The translations under genes and the position numbers were made by a program. Of a DNA stretch of 64,000 nucleotides, positions 1 to 9,026 are shown one piece after another. The notes below the pieces were generated by a model. It searched no databases and was not told the origin of the DNA. It worked only from the letters and a program-made list of their open reading frames with translations. The DNA comes from Setophaga petechia. Its lineage: Eukaryota; Chordata; Aves; Passeriformes; Parulidae. Numbering within the stretch: the stretch's first letter is position 1; each line of letters starts with the position of its first letter. The stretch is taken from positions 3,162,001 to 3,226,000 of the forward strand of contig JANCRA010000061.1 in the NCBI GenBank assembly GCA_024362935.1. Reading direction: 5' to 3'.

Positions 1-430
1 ATACAAGCAGTGAGGGACACAATGTCATCATCCCTTCCTTCTGTGATGTCACAGTCCACTGCTCAGTGACATCAGCCTTCACTCACCAGTGACAGCAAAT
101 CAGGCATTTCACCTTCTGGTCAACCCAAAATAAGCAGTGAGGGAAGTAAGGTCACAACTCATTGCTAAGGGATGTCACAGTCCACAGGCTGGCAACATCA
201 GCCTCCTCCACCCAGTGTCATCACCGCAGGCCTTCCATCCCTGTACATACATGGTGTTGGAGGAAAAAAAGAAATATAATTTGTTGTTTCCAACTTCTAC
301 ATTCCCATGTTGCTTTCCCTTGGTCACCTGCATCATGTGTCTGTGGCCATGTGTCTCATCATGCTTTTAAAGTTGTCTCTGGCACACAGTGACAGACCAC
401 AAGGGGATAATTGAAAGCTCTGCCAGGAGA
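1..430 (-). repeat. Paralogous 5' flank of a Topors-like RING gene
   Basis: This stretch carries no gene but resembles the sequence just upstream of the two minus-strand RING genes in this window (24745-25110 and 27313-27545). Shared landmarks in the same order are a 'gcagtgagg' start, an 'aatgtca' block, 'cctccaccc', a 'caggccttccatcc' block, an A-rich 'ggaaaaaaagaaata' block and a 'cacctgcatca' block. A minus-strand gene has its 5' flank at higher coordinates, so a further RING paralogue probably lies just left of base 1 (inference). The internal order also looks duplicated, since 'agcagtgaggga' occurs near 8 and again near 133. Confidence 0.5.
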
Positions 431-433
431 GGT

Positions 434-1705
434 TGTTATTGAAATTGGCCAAAATAGAAACTTTCCAACACAGTTTTGAGTATTAGAAAGCCGGCTGTCT
501 TTATTACACTCAGAGTATCCATCCTCTAATTGAGTGCCCCAAGTGTCAGGTGAACAGAGCTTTTATCATACACACTGATTACCCATTCATTAGCTAACCC
601 TGCTTACTTGAGGTATATCTATCACTTTATTTTACTAATTTGCATCCCTTATTGGAAATCTTCCTATGATTCTTTGGGGTCTCTCTTCAATGTCCAATGT
701 CCTTTTTAGGTGGCTGTTCCTTACCACCCGCTTTGGAGTAAGCACAATATCCTTTCTTGCACAATAACTTCTGCTTTGTCAGCCTTACATAACTGAGCTG
801 GCATCCTGCTGTGTTTGGCATAACTTCTGTCTGCCTAAGTTACATCCTTCATCCACTTCAAGGCTGTGCTGCTCTGTTCTATGGTTGTTATCAAGTGCCC
901 CCTTTTTGAAGCGGTCGCGGCTGGAAAGCGTCCCGGCAAGCTCGCCAGCACCGCTTGCAGCCGAGGGGGCACAGCCTGGACTTCGCTGTCGGGTACCGCG
1001 CCTAAGGTCAGCACCCCACGTAGAAGTGGCAGTGCTGCCTTGGGTAGAGACGTGGCCGCCGTAGGGCTTCTGCCCGCAGGAAGGAAGAGAGAGCGCTCTT
1101 CAGTTCATGGCAAGTTCAGGTTTATTGTGAATCTAAGGAACACCAAGAACAGAAGAGGGTAGATGGAGGGATTACATGACTTATAAAGGGAGTGGGAGGT
1201 AGGGGTGGAACCGATACAGGGACGAATAGGAATCCAGGGGGGAGTGGGGTACAAGGGATTGACACAAAAGAAACACCACTAACATCAAACTAAGGGAGGG
1301 GCCCTGGCTCCTGAACCAATCACTCTACACCCTCGCTAGAATGTTCCAGAGAAGAAGGTGGGGGTGCAGAGTGACTGGCAGGCAGCCGGGGTGGGGTTTG
1401 GAAGGGGATACATTGGTCTCTATGGGAACCCGGGAGGAATAGGGCAGACTGACAGGAGGGGATACTTTGGTTCCCAAGGAGACCAGGGAGGGGATTAGAA
1501 CTGGATACACTGATTGGCTGGGTAACGGGGAAGACGGACAGGAGCAGAAAGGGGAGGAGAACCAGGGCAGAACCATTTTAACATAGAAAGGGGGAATGGA
1601 ACAAACCAACTTGTGACCAAACCAACAAACGCAACACAACACCTTTTCTTGAGAAAAAGTTCCTTATGGGAGCTCATTTCTCAATACCTATAATTTCATT
1701 TTACA
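434..1705 (-). mobile_element. Old LTR of the class I ERV, split by a younger LTR
   Basis: Read on the minus strand, 1705-1642 joined to 906-434 looks like one LTR. It has a TG start near 1705 that is not secure, a poly(A) signal of AATAAAG type (plus-strand 'ctttattaca' near 498-507), and a CA end at 434. It lies downstream of the integrase remnant at 1850-3125, as a 3' LTR should, although no convincing polypurine tract was found between them. The element is cut by the solo LTR at 907-1641. The outer limits are estimates; the split itself is clear because the flanks share a target-site duplication. Confidence 0.5.
907..1641 (-). mobile_element. Solo LTR (735 bp) with 6-bp target-site duplication
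   Basis: On the minus strand this element runs from TGTTGTGTTG to ACCGCTTCA, the canonical TG...CA ends. The hexamer CCTTTT occurs immediately on both sides (901-906 and 1642-1647), marking an integrase-made insertion. Inside are a TATA-like 'ctttataagtc' and a poly(A) signal (AATAAAC, plus-strand near 1119-1125). There is no internal retroviral sequence, so it is a solo LTR left by recombination. It belongs to the same family as the LTR at 8397-9020: both share the start, the 'ctccctttataagt' core and the end. A 6-bp duplication is usual for class II (beta/alpha-type) elements. It sits inside an older LTR. Confidence 0.85.
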
Positions 1706-1849
1706 GCACAAGGCATTACAACAGCTATAGACTGATGTATTAACCAGTCTAACCGGTAACGTTAGTTTGGTCCAGTTTCTTCGAATCCCAAGGAAGATGT
1801 TGTCTTGAGCTAAGGGGCTTTGGCCTTTTGATTCTGGAATAATGTATCC

Positions 1850-3125
1850 ACGATTTTACTCTGTCCATTTCAGTGCAGTAAAATTGTCAACAGAAATTGC
1901 AAAGGTCTTACTTTGGTTGTAGCAGAATAGTTTCCCCAGTCTTTCAAGTACACCCAAGCTCTTGTTTGGAACTTGTTCACTGGTATGTCCGGTCCGGTTG
2001 GTCTGGAGATGGCCACTGCTTGTTGTAAATCCTGTAAAGTTTTGCTCAAGAGAAATGAGGTAATTATTCAAATCAACCTCTCCTTATATGTGTGTGTTTC
2101 CTGAAATGTGTGGTACTTGGTAGGGTCAGCCATACAGCAGCTTATAGGGCCAGATTTTACTGGTGTCCCATGGCTGAATTCTAATTCAAAGCAGAGCAAG
2201 AGGTAATGCTTGGACCCATGTCAAGGAGGTTTGCTAACATATTTTACCCAAGTTCAATTTGATTGCATTATTCATTCTCTCTACTTTGCCACTAGCTTGG
2301 GGCCTGTAAGGAGTATGAAGATCCCAAGTTATTCCCAGGTCTTTCCAAGCCTCTTGTTCCCCTTCTGTGATAAAGTGGGAACATCTATCTGATGACATTC
2401 CCAAAGGTACCACAATCTAGGTATTATTTGATTCAACAGCATTTTGGCCACTTCCCTAGACTGGTTGGTATGACAAGGGAAGTCTTCCAGCCACCCAGAA
2501 AAGGTATCCACAGAACAAGGAGGGATTTATACCCCCATTTTCTGGGAAATTCAGTAAAATCCATCTGCCCCTAATCCCTTGGAACACCTCCAGATTTTAT
2601 GCCTCTTAGCACTACATTGTGAGCTGTGTTAGGGTTGTCTCTTTTACAAAGTATTCATTTTTGGAGTCTTGATTGTACAATCTGAGCCATTTCAGACCCA
2701 ATTATAGATTTTTGCAAATGTTTCAAAAGTTTTTCAGTACTACAATTTGTGTTTGCAATCCACTTTTTTGTGCAAGAGTGATCTGGGACTATTCTTTGCC
2801 CACTTGGGATAACTGCCTAACCTTGTGGATCAAATCTTGCTTCTACAGTTTCAATTAATTGACAGTCCCTAGCATTATACTCTATTTTTTTTACTGGGAG
2901 AGGTATCTCTGGCAAGGGTATTAAAGATAAAACTTTGTTTCCTAGCATGTCTTTTTCTGCAGCTTCTTTGGCTGAATGTTTCCCCAATTCCAGTTTGGTC
3001 TTATCCACTTGGTGTGCTCTGCAATGCCTGATGGCAACTTCCTCTGGTTTCTGGATACTTTCAAGTATACCCAAGATTTGTTTTCCATTTTTGATCGATG
3101 TGCCTTGAGATCTCGGAAGGTCCCT
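1850..3125 (-). pseudogene. Class I ERV pol remnant: RNase H end and integrase
   Basis: Minus-strand translation gives the C-terminal part of a retroviral RNase H near 3090-2990 (motifs KNGKQIL, EEVAIRHCRAHQ). Integrase-like sequence follows: DTFSGW near 2505 and, in another frame, the end of the core and the C-terminal domain down to about 1860 (for example WVYLKDWGNYSATT). The gammaretroviral style of these motifs places it in class I. Frames change repeatedly and stops are present, so it is dead. Env is not recognisable between integrase and the LTR. The RNase H part ends abruptly near 3125 against a Topors-like 3' flank. Confidence 0.65.
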
Positions 3126-3640
3126 GTGACAGACCAGCTGCTGCTGCTGCCTGCTCTGCCTTTGGCATCTGCTCTGCCACAGGTGTGGCAGCTGCAGCAG
3201 GATTTCCTGTGGGACCAGGAACCACTGCTGACATGGCCCTCGGACTCCAGGGGCCCATGGCTGTGCCCCCAGCACAGGGGTGTCACCCACAGGGGACACA
3301 AGGGGATGGGAAAAGGCATTAGAAGGGAGAGAAAGTAGTGTCTAGGACTGTGTGAGGAAAATTAACAATTTATTTGCTTTTCCTTGAATAAGGAGTTGCA
3401 AGAGCCCTGCTAGAGCTGCTGGTGGATTGGCCTCTTGCTGGGGCCTCTCCTCTTTTTGGGACACCAGGTCCACCTGGGCAAGTGGCCCCTGTTCCAGCCA
3501 GGAGCAGAGGTGCTGTGCCTTCTGCCCTGGGCAGAGGGACCTGCCACTGTCACCAGCTCTTTCCACAGGTCATCCTGGTGCTGGTCCTGCCCTGCAGGGA
3601 TGGGCACAGCAGGGGAGTGGCTGTGAAACCCAGGGCAGGG
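3125..3640 (-). pseudogene. Truncated Topors-like RING paralogue (3' end only)
   Basis: The segment matches the 3' end and downstream sequence of the two RING genes at 23.5 and 26.3 kb. The plus-strand block 'aacaatttatttgcttttcctt' (3364-3385, the reversed poly(A) signal region) recurs at 23456 and 26190. The 'ctggtggattggcctcttgc' block recurs near 23505. The downstream flank 3125-3350 parallels 25970-26180 ('ctgctctgcctttggca', 'gatttcctgtggga'). The C-terminal coding part is frame-broken and no RING domain is present, so only the tail of a third copy remains. Its junction with ERV RNase H at about 3125 marks a breakpoint. Confidence 0.6.
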
Positions 3641-3789
3641 ACTTTAACATTGACTGCTCTCAATGAGTTGTCTGGAAATGACAGTTCTGCCAACCAAGGC
3701 TGTCAGTGTTTCTGTGGTTGTATTAATGAGAAGGGTAGAGTGTGGGTTTGTGGTTTAATGGAGAGCAAAGCAGTGTCTGAACTAAATTA

Positions 3790-4005
3790 AATATCTGAGC
3801 TGCAGAATATGTTCTTGAACAAGCTGTATTGCTCTGGCTTGGCTTGGGACATAGATGGTTTCAGAGCTTTCAGTGTTCCACTACCCACCACTTCCTCCTA
3901 AGCTACTTGCACCAATCTCCCACGTAGATACTTTCAAGATTTGTCTTGGAAGTCTCACTTCTAAAAACTAATTTCCTTTTCTATGATAATACTGTTTGCT
4001 ATTAC
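3790..4005. repeat. Direct repeat, copy 1 (partner 6278-6485)
   Basis: About 200 bp starting 'ctgagctgcagaatatgtt' and continuing through 'ccactacccaccacttcctcc' to 'gtcttggaagtctcactt' is repeated in the same orientation at 6278-6485 with only scattered differences. The two copies flank the protamine block. Copy 1 carries about 17 extra bases after 'tctcactt' (around 3960-3975). The source element is not identified. Confidence 0.8.
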
Positions 4006-4999
4006 AAAAATTCAGTTCTTTTTTTTCATGGTATTTTGTCTTTAAAAAGTCTGAAAATCAAGGGCATCTTTTTGGAATCTGCTGTCTGTGACCTTGATAC
4101 AAACCAAGTTATCCTTCAGAACCTTGAACTGACTAAGGGAATACAGAACTCTTTTCATTTTTTTTAGAGGGAGGGAAAAAACCAAACTCAAACCTGTTTT
4201 CTGAATCCTTGGAAAATCTGACTTATCCAAGAAAGTATAATTTGGAATGTACAGATTTTCTGTTCATCATTTATTCATATGCCTGTGAAGCCAGACCAGT
4301 AATGCTCTCTTTAATGATTTAACACAGCTGATTGACATCAAACCACTTGAAATTTTGGCCTCAACTTTCAATGATATTTTGAATATGAGATTTTCCATTT
4401 CAGGGAAGAACAGAATGCATTTACACAGTTCCATTATGGATTTTTTTTTCAACACACAGATTATCTCATTTCCCTTTCTTTACCCTTAAGCATTAAAGTC
4501 AACCATCTGCTTTGGAAATGCAGCTCAAATGTAACTCTTTCTGCTATTTTGCTTACTTTTTTTTTAGGGGCTGAAAATATTCAGTTGTAATTTGCTTTAT
4601 AGAATTCTTTGTCACTGTGGGGCTGGAAAAAGATCACAGGAATTTCTCCCATCATAGACTTTAAAATATTTTAAAATATTAATTTACAGACTATTTGGCA
4701 ATATTTAATTTTTGCTTTTTGTGTAACTTTATTAAATCTGTACTTTAAAACAAGAGTTACCTAGCAGGCTTTCAGTTCAATTACAGCAATTGCTTTTCAG
4801 CAGGTTGATTTTCCTGTAGAACTAGACGAGGAAAGTAACTTAGGAAATTGAGTTTTCCACGCTGTTGCACTGTAGGAATGGTATTCCCTAGTTTAGTGCT
4901 CACACTGATACACCTCAGACCATGTGCCACTCATGGACTTTGCCACCACTTTCCCTGTGGCAGGATGGAGAGAGGAGCACAAATAGGTGAAGATCACGG
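4006..4999. other. No gene seen; AT-rich spacer
   Basis: AT-rich sequence with short T runs (4019-4027, 4439-4450) and a near-tandem 'ttaaaatatt' motif at 4662-4681. The longest open frames are about 60 codons, with no recognisable motif or splice-bounded exon. Confidence 0.5.
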
Positions 5000-5560
5000 G
5001 TTGAGATAAGAACAATTTACTGGAAACAGCAGTGAGAAAGGAACACAAATGGTAATAACAACACTGAAAGGAGAGTGTACAAGATCACACATGATCGTTC
5101 ACCACACAGAACTTGGCAAACCCCCTGACTTAGAGCACACCGGTGGAGGAAGAACAAACCCTTCCATTTCCCCTGCCACGTGGCAGGTGGTATCCAATGA
5201 CCCCAAGGCCCTGGCCGTGCTCCTCCTGGCTGCTGCAAAGATTTCCCTCCTGGTCGGATCCAGGACACACGATCTGCCCCGCGGGTCCTGGCTCTTGCTC
5301 TGGGTGAGAGACCCCCATGGCATCTGCCCTGGCAAAAGGGACTTCAGGACAACCTCTCACTTATTGACATCACCCCTTCTGCCCCTGCCCCAGCTCCCTT
5401 TTTGCCTCCAGAGAACTTTGACCAGAAGTGGCACTTCAGTACAGTTCTGCACATACTGAACTGGCAGGAAGGTGACCCACATGTCGCTCTAGGCACATGT
5501 GCAGCAAGGACAAAGAAAGTTTTTGAGGGGCTGGGTCTCAAGGCATTCATTCATGCAATA
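5000..5560. other. LTR-like or unknown spacer 3' of the protamine gene
   Basis: The start ('acaatttactggaaacagcagtg') has the look of a reversed ERV R/U5 region, but no terminal TG/CA pair with a target duplication could be found. The open frame at 5402-5560 has no known motif. No gene call is made. Confidence 0.25.
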
Positions 5561-5815
5561 CGAGCCCTGTTTCTGAGAGGCACAACCAACAGTGGAGCAG
5601 TCAAGTGTGGAGAAGGGGGGGATCTCCTGAGCCAGGGAAGTCCTGGGGGAGCAGAGAGGCGCAGACACCGAGTGACACCTGCTGCTGGCGCACGGGCACC
5701 GCGGGGACACGCACGCTTTGGTGTGAGCTTGCTGTGCTTTACTGGCAGAGACAGGCCCGTGTCGTGGCTGGCGCTCTCCGGGCTCTGGCTGAAGGGGGCG
5801 AGCCCCGGGCTCGGC

Positions 5816-5986
5816 TCAGCGGTAGCGGCGGCGGCGTCCCCGGCTGCGGTGCCGGCGATACCCGCGGCGGCGGGACATGGCCCGGCGCCTCCTCCGCACG
5901 GCCCGGCGCCGGGAGCGCCTGAGGCTCCTGCTCCGGCTCCGGCTCCTGCTCCTGCTCCGGCGTGCTCTCCGACCGTGGCAGGGCAT
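5816..5986 (-). CDS. PRM: Protamine (avian galline-like sperm nuclear protein)
   Basis: A 56-residue protein with 31 arginines (55%), few other residue types, and a Ser-Arg alternating stretch (residues 10-21) followed by Arg clusters (31-35, 51-54) and a terminal RRRRYR. This composition, the tyrosine-ended Arg blocks and the intronless form match avian protamines (gallines), which replace histones and compact DNA in the sperm nucleus. I chose the ATG at 5986 because it sits in a good context (accaccATGc) about 40 bases after a TATA box; an upstream in-frame extension to 6088 would put the TATA box inside the coding region. The stop is TGA at 5816-5818. A variant poly(A) signal (agtaaa) may lie about 80 bases downstream. 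It differs from the chicken type in starting MPCHG, with a cysteine at position 3. The surroundings are ERV debris, so its expression needs checking. Confidence 0.75.
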   Translation of the reverse strand: MPCHGRRARRSRSRSRSRSRSLRRSRRRAVRRRRRAMSRRRGYRRHRSRGRRRRYR

Positions 5987-6025
5987 GGTGGTTTTGGACG
6001 AGTGCTGCGTGTGTGTCTGCCCTGC

Positions 6026-6034
6026 TTTTTTATA
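6026..6034 (-). promoter_or_regulatory. TATA box of the protamine gene
   Basis: Minus-strand TATAAAAAA, about 40 bases before the chosen ATG, leaving a very short 5' UTR, as is common for protamine genes. No competing TATA box is seen nearby. Confidence 0.65.
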
Positions 6035-6079
6035 CAGGTGCCGGCGCGGAGTACATGGTGACAGAGCCAACACCAGCCG

Positions 6080-6087
6080 TGAGGTCA
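6080..6087 (-). promoter_or_regulatory. CRE-like site upstream of the protamine TATA box
   Basis: Minus-strand TGACCTCA, one base from the palindromic CRE TGACGTCA and close to the CRE variants that bind CREM in mammalian protamine promoters. It lies about 50 bases upstream of the TATA box, a fitting distance. Binding is an inference. Confidence 0.45.
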
Positions 6088-6277
6088 CAATGGATTAAGC
6101 AGTACATATGCGTTCTGTTTCTCAGAAATCATTAAATGTGCATTAATTACTCAAGTCTGCCCAGGTAGTCTCTGAGGGTCTAGTTGGGGATCTTTAGAGA
6201 CCCTGGGTGTTTGATGAGCTTTTGGACTTCGGTTGACCTTTCATTGTGGTCTTCCATACAGTAGTCATTTTCATATT

Positions 6278-6485
6278 GATTACCTGAGCTGCAGAATATG
6301 TTGTTGAACAAGCTGTATTGCTCTGGCTTGGCTTGGGACGTCGATGGTTTCAGAGCTTTCAGTGTTCCACTACCCACCACTTCCTCCCAAGCTATTTGCA
6401 CCAATCTCCCACATAGATACTTTCAAGATTTGTCTTGGAAGTCTCACTTTCTATGATAATAATGTTTGTTGTTACAAATATTTGC
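6278..6485. repeat. Direct repeat, copy 2 (partner 3790-4005)
   Basis: Second copy of the 200-bp direct repeat described at 3790-4005, in the same orientation, about 300 bases upstream of the protamine start. Differences are point changes such as 'gacgtcgatgg' against 'gacatagatgg', plus the small indel after 'tctcactt'. Confidence 0.8.
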
Positions 6486-6599
6486 AAAACATCTCATGAA
6501 AGCTGAAATACAATGAGTTATCACACAGAAAACAAATGCAAACAGCAACAATTCCAACATGGGTTATAAATAATTCTTTAAGCCTTTGAAGATCTGGTA

Positions 6600-7400
6600 G
6601 CCATAAAGGAAACCAGTCTCACCAAGAGTGGGGACTTTTTGTCTTCTCTCTTTCTTACATCCCTTTTTTTGATTGATGATATTCCAGATTGCTGGATATC
6701 GAATCAATCAGCATTCTTGTAAAAAATCCAGCAATTTGTAACTTTTACTCAGGGTTCAAGGCAGTAGCTGTCTGTAGCACCATGTCTTTTGTTCCAGGAG
6801 TACCACCTGTTACTTTAAGATTGTGCTCAGGGATAACCAGTGACCCCCCCTTTTTGCTCTCCACGAGGCATAACCCCGTGCAGCACATAAACAGTCACTT
6901 TTTTTCTCATTTATTTTCAAGTATATTCTATCAATGAGGACCATGGTGGTTCCAGCTCTTAGGTGCATTGGCCATCCTTCGAGTATATTGTTTAGTTGTT
7001 TTTTGAGAAATAACGCTCAAAATATCACAGAGTTCCTTCCTTCATTCCCATTCTTTCAGCTAAAGATGGAGTTACTGTACAAGGCAAAGGCACTCATGTA
7101 TGAACAGTGCAAAGGGTTGCATCAAATCTGGAAACTCCAGAGCAGAGGTTGTCCTCAATAACATTTAAAACATATGGAAAGGCTGCTGAAAATTCCAGAG
7201 CCCAGTCTTAACACCTCCACGGATTCCATTCTTGCCCAGTGTTAACACTTAAATGGATTCCTCCATACAAAGGCTTTTCCAATAGTTCATAACTGGGGAT
7301 CCATAATCAACAAAATCCAGTCATTCCCAAGAAGGGACACAGTTCTTTTACAGATCTGGGCTCTGATGCTTGACAAATTGCTTTCTGCCTTTTTGTCCCC
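6600..7400 (-). pseudogene. Class I ERV reverse transcriptase remnant
   Basis: Minus-strand translation between 7370 and 7200 gives a gammaretrovirus-type RT thumb/connection segment (motifs ELCPFLGMTGF, LWIPSYELLEKPLYG, EWNPWR). Weaker related sequence continues towards 6600. An in-frame stop interrupts the thumb motif and further stops follow, so it is inactive. It has the same orientation as the RNase H/integrase remnant at 1850-3125 and would be directly upstream of it if the 3125-6490 block were absent. Confidence 0.55.
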
Positions 7401-7438
7401 AAACTACATTGTGCTTGTGACTGTCGCATCCAGGAGAT

Positions 7439-7475
7439 CAGACATGGGCAGACATGGGCAGACATGGACATGGTC
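7439..7475. repeat. Short 11-bp tandem repeat
   Basis: Three copies of 'gacatgggcag' or its variant in a row, ending in 'gacatggacatgg'. Too short to be more than a microsatellite-like expansion. Confidence 0.7.
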
Positions 7476-8390
7476 TTGAAAACAAATACAAGAAGAAAAC
7501 GAGCTTTGGATGGTAATATTCAACACATTTTCAATGACATGCTTTATTACCTCTCCCTGTAATGACTGGACAACACTTACTTTTTGTGCCAGCTGATTTA
7601 AATCAGGAATAATCTTAGGTATGGGGGAAATGACAATAAAACCATCATAGACTGAGTATGAAATGTTTTTCTACATATGTCATTAACTTCAATGGCCACC
7701 TGCACTCAGCACAGCATTCAGCCTGTAATTGTGTTCATGGTCCTCCCTGGCCTTTCCATCTCAGCTCCTCCTGCAGAGCACCTGGGGACCTGGGCATGCT
7801 GCTGGTTTGTTTCCTTTGAGGAGACTGGGATGAGGAAAGGTCGGGGGGTTGTGTCAAAGAGATGGTATTTGAGTGACCATGTACATGCTGGAAGCCTCAC
7901 AGACTGATGGACACATGACAGGATGGCCCAGAATTGGCAGGGCTGCACCTTGCTGCCCTGGTTAGAGGTGCTGAGCTGCTCCTTTGCCTCAGAGAGAGCC
8001 AAGTGCAGCACTTTTGTGCAGAAACACTTCATTAGCCCTGCTTTGCACAGCTGCAGCTACTGGGTTGGTGGAGTGCCCCTTTCTGCACTTGGAAATGAGC
8101 AGAGTCAGTGATGGGACAGGGCAGGGCATTCCCTATCTGTGCCCATTGTGAAATCCCTCTGCCCCCACTGTGTCACATCCCACTCCTCAGTGACATCCCG
8201 GCCAGCCTGGAACATGCAACTCCCCGTTTCCAAGGACACGTGGCCATTGTCACCAGCACAGGGCAGGAGCGCTCAGAGCCTTTGGCGGCTGAAGCAAGAG
8301 CAGAGGTGTCAGAGCCACAGCGAGTGTTGCTCCAACTTGGCTGGTTCCAGCACCCCTTGTTCAAGAGCCCAATCCACCCACTGAGCGGAG
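7476..8390. other. No gene seen
   Basis: Ordinary mixed sequence. The open frames at 7677-8416 are under 105 codons, lack motifs and overlap on both strands. Nothing supports a gene. Confidence 0.5.
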
Positions 8391-8396
8391 GTAATT

Positions 8397-9020
8397 TGTT
8401 GTGTTGTATTTTCTAGAGCGTTCTGTTCCCCCCTTCCTTAGTTGGTTCATTCTGTTTCCCCTATATTATTATGGTTCTGCCCTGGTCCTCTTTCCCCTCC
8501 CTGACAATGCCTATCAATGTACCTCTCTTATATCCCCTCCCCAGTGCCCTGTCCGTCACTCCCAGCCACCACCTAATTTTCCAGAAACTTCCCTTCTTGG
8601 CTTGGAGTGGTTGGTCCTGGTGCCGGGGTCCCTCCCATAAGTTGTGTTTATTAGTTTGCTCCACATATCAATCTCATGTACCCCAGTCCCCCCTGGATAC
8701 CCATTGGCTCCCTAATGTGTTCCATCCTTACCTCCCACTCCCTTTATAAGTCTATGTAACCTGCCTCCCCTCGTCTTTACCTGCTGCTTCCCCTGGGATT
8801 TATTAAAGATCTGGATTACACCGCAGTTGGAGTCCGCCCTTTATTCTGCCAATCGCAGCTCGTTGTCAGCCTCGTCCTGCACCTGGCACCGTCCCGAGCT
8901 ACAACGCTGGGTGATTCCTGAGGCGCTGACCCGAAGCCCAGATATCGGGAGAAGTGCCACCGTGCTGCCAGCGGTGCTGGCCGACTGCTGGGACATCTCC
9001 TTTGAAGCCTGACCGCTGCA
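8397..9020 (+). mobile_element. Solo LTR (624 bp) with 6-bp target-site duplication
   Basis: Starts TGTTGTGTTG, ends ACCGCTGCA and is flanked by perfect GTAATT duplications at 8391-8396 and 9021-9026. Internal signals in order are a pyrimidine-rich U3, TATA-like 'ctttataagtc' near 8742 and poly(A)-like ATTAAA near 8803, then a GC-rich U5. It is the same family as 907-1641 but about 110 bp shorter and diverged. There is no internal region, so it is a solo LTR. Type II ERV is inferred from the 6-bp duplication. Confidence 0.88.
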
Positions 9021-9026
9021 GTAATT

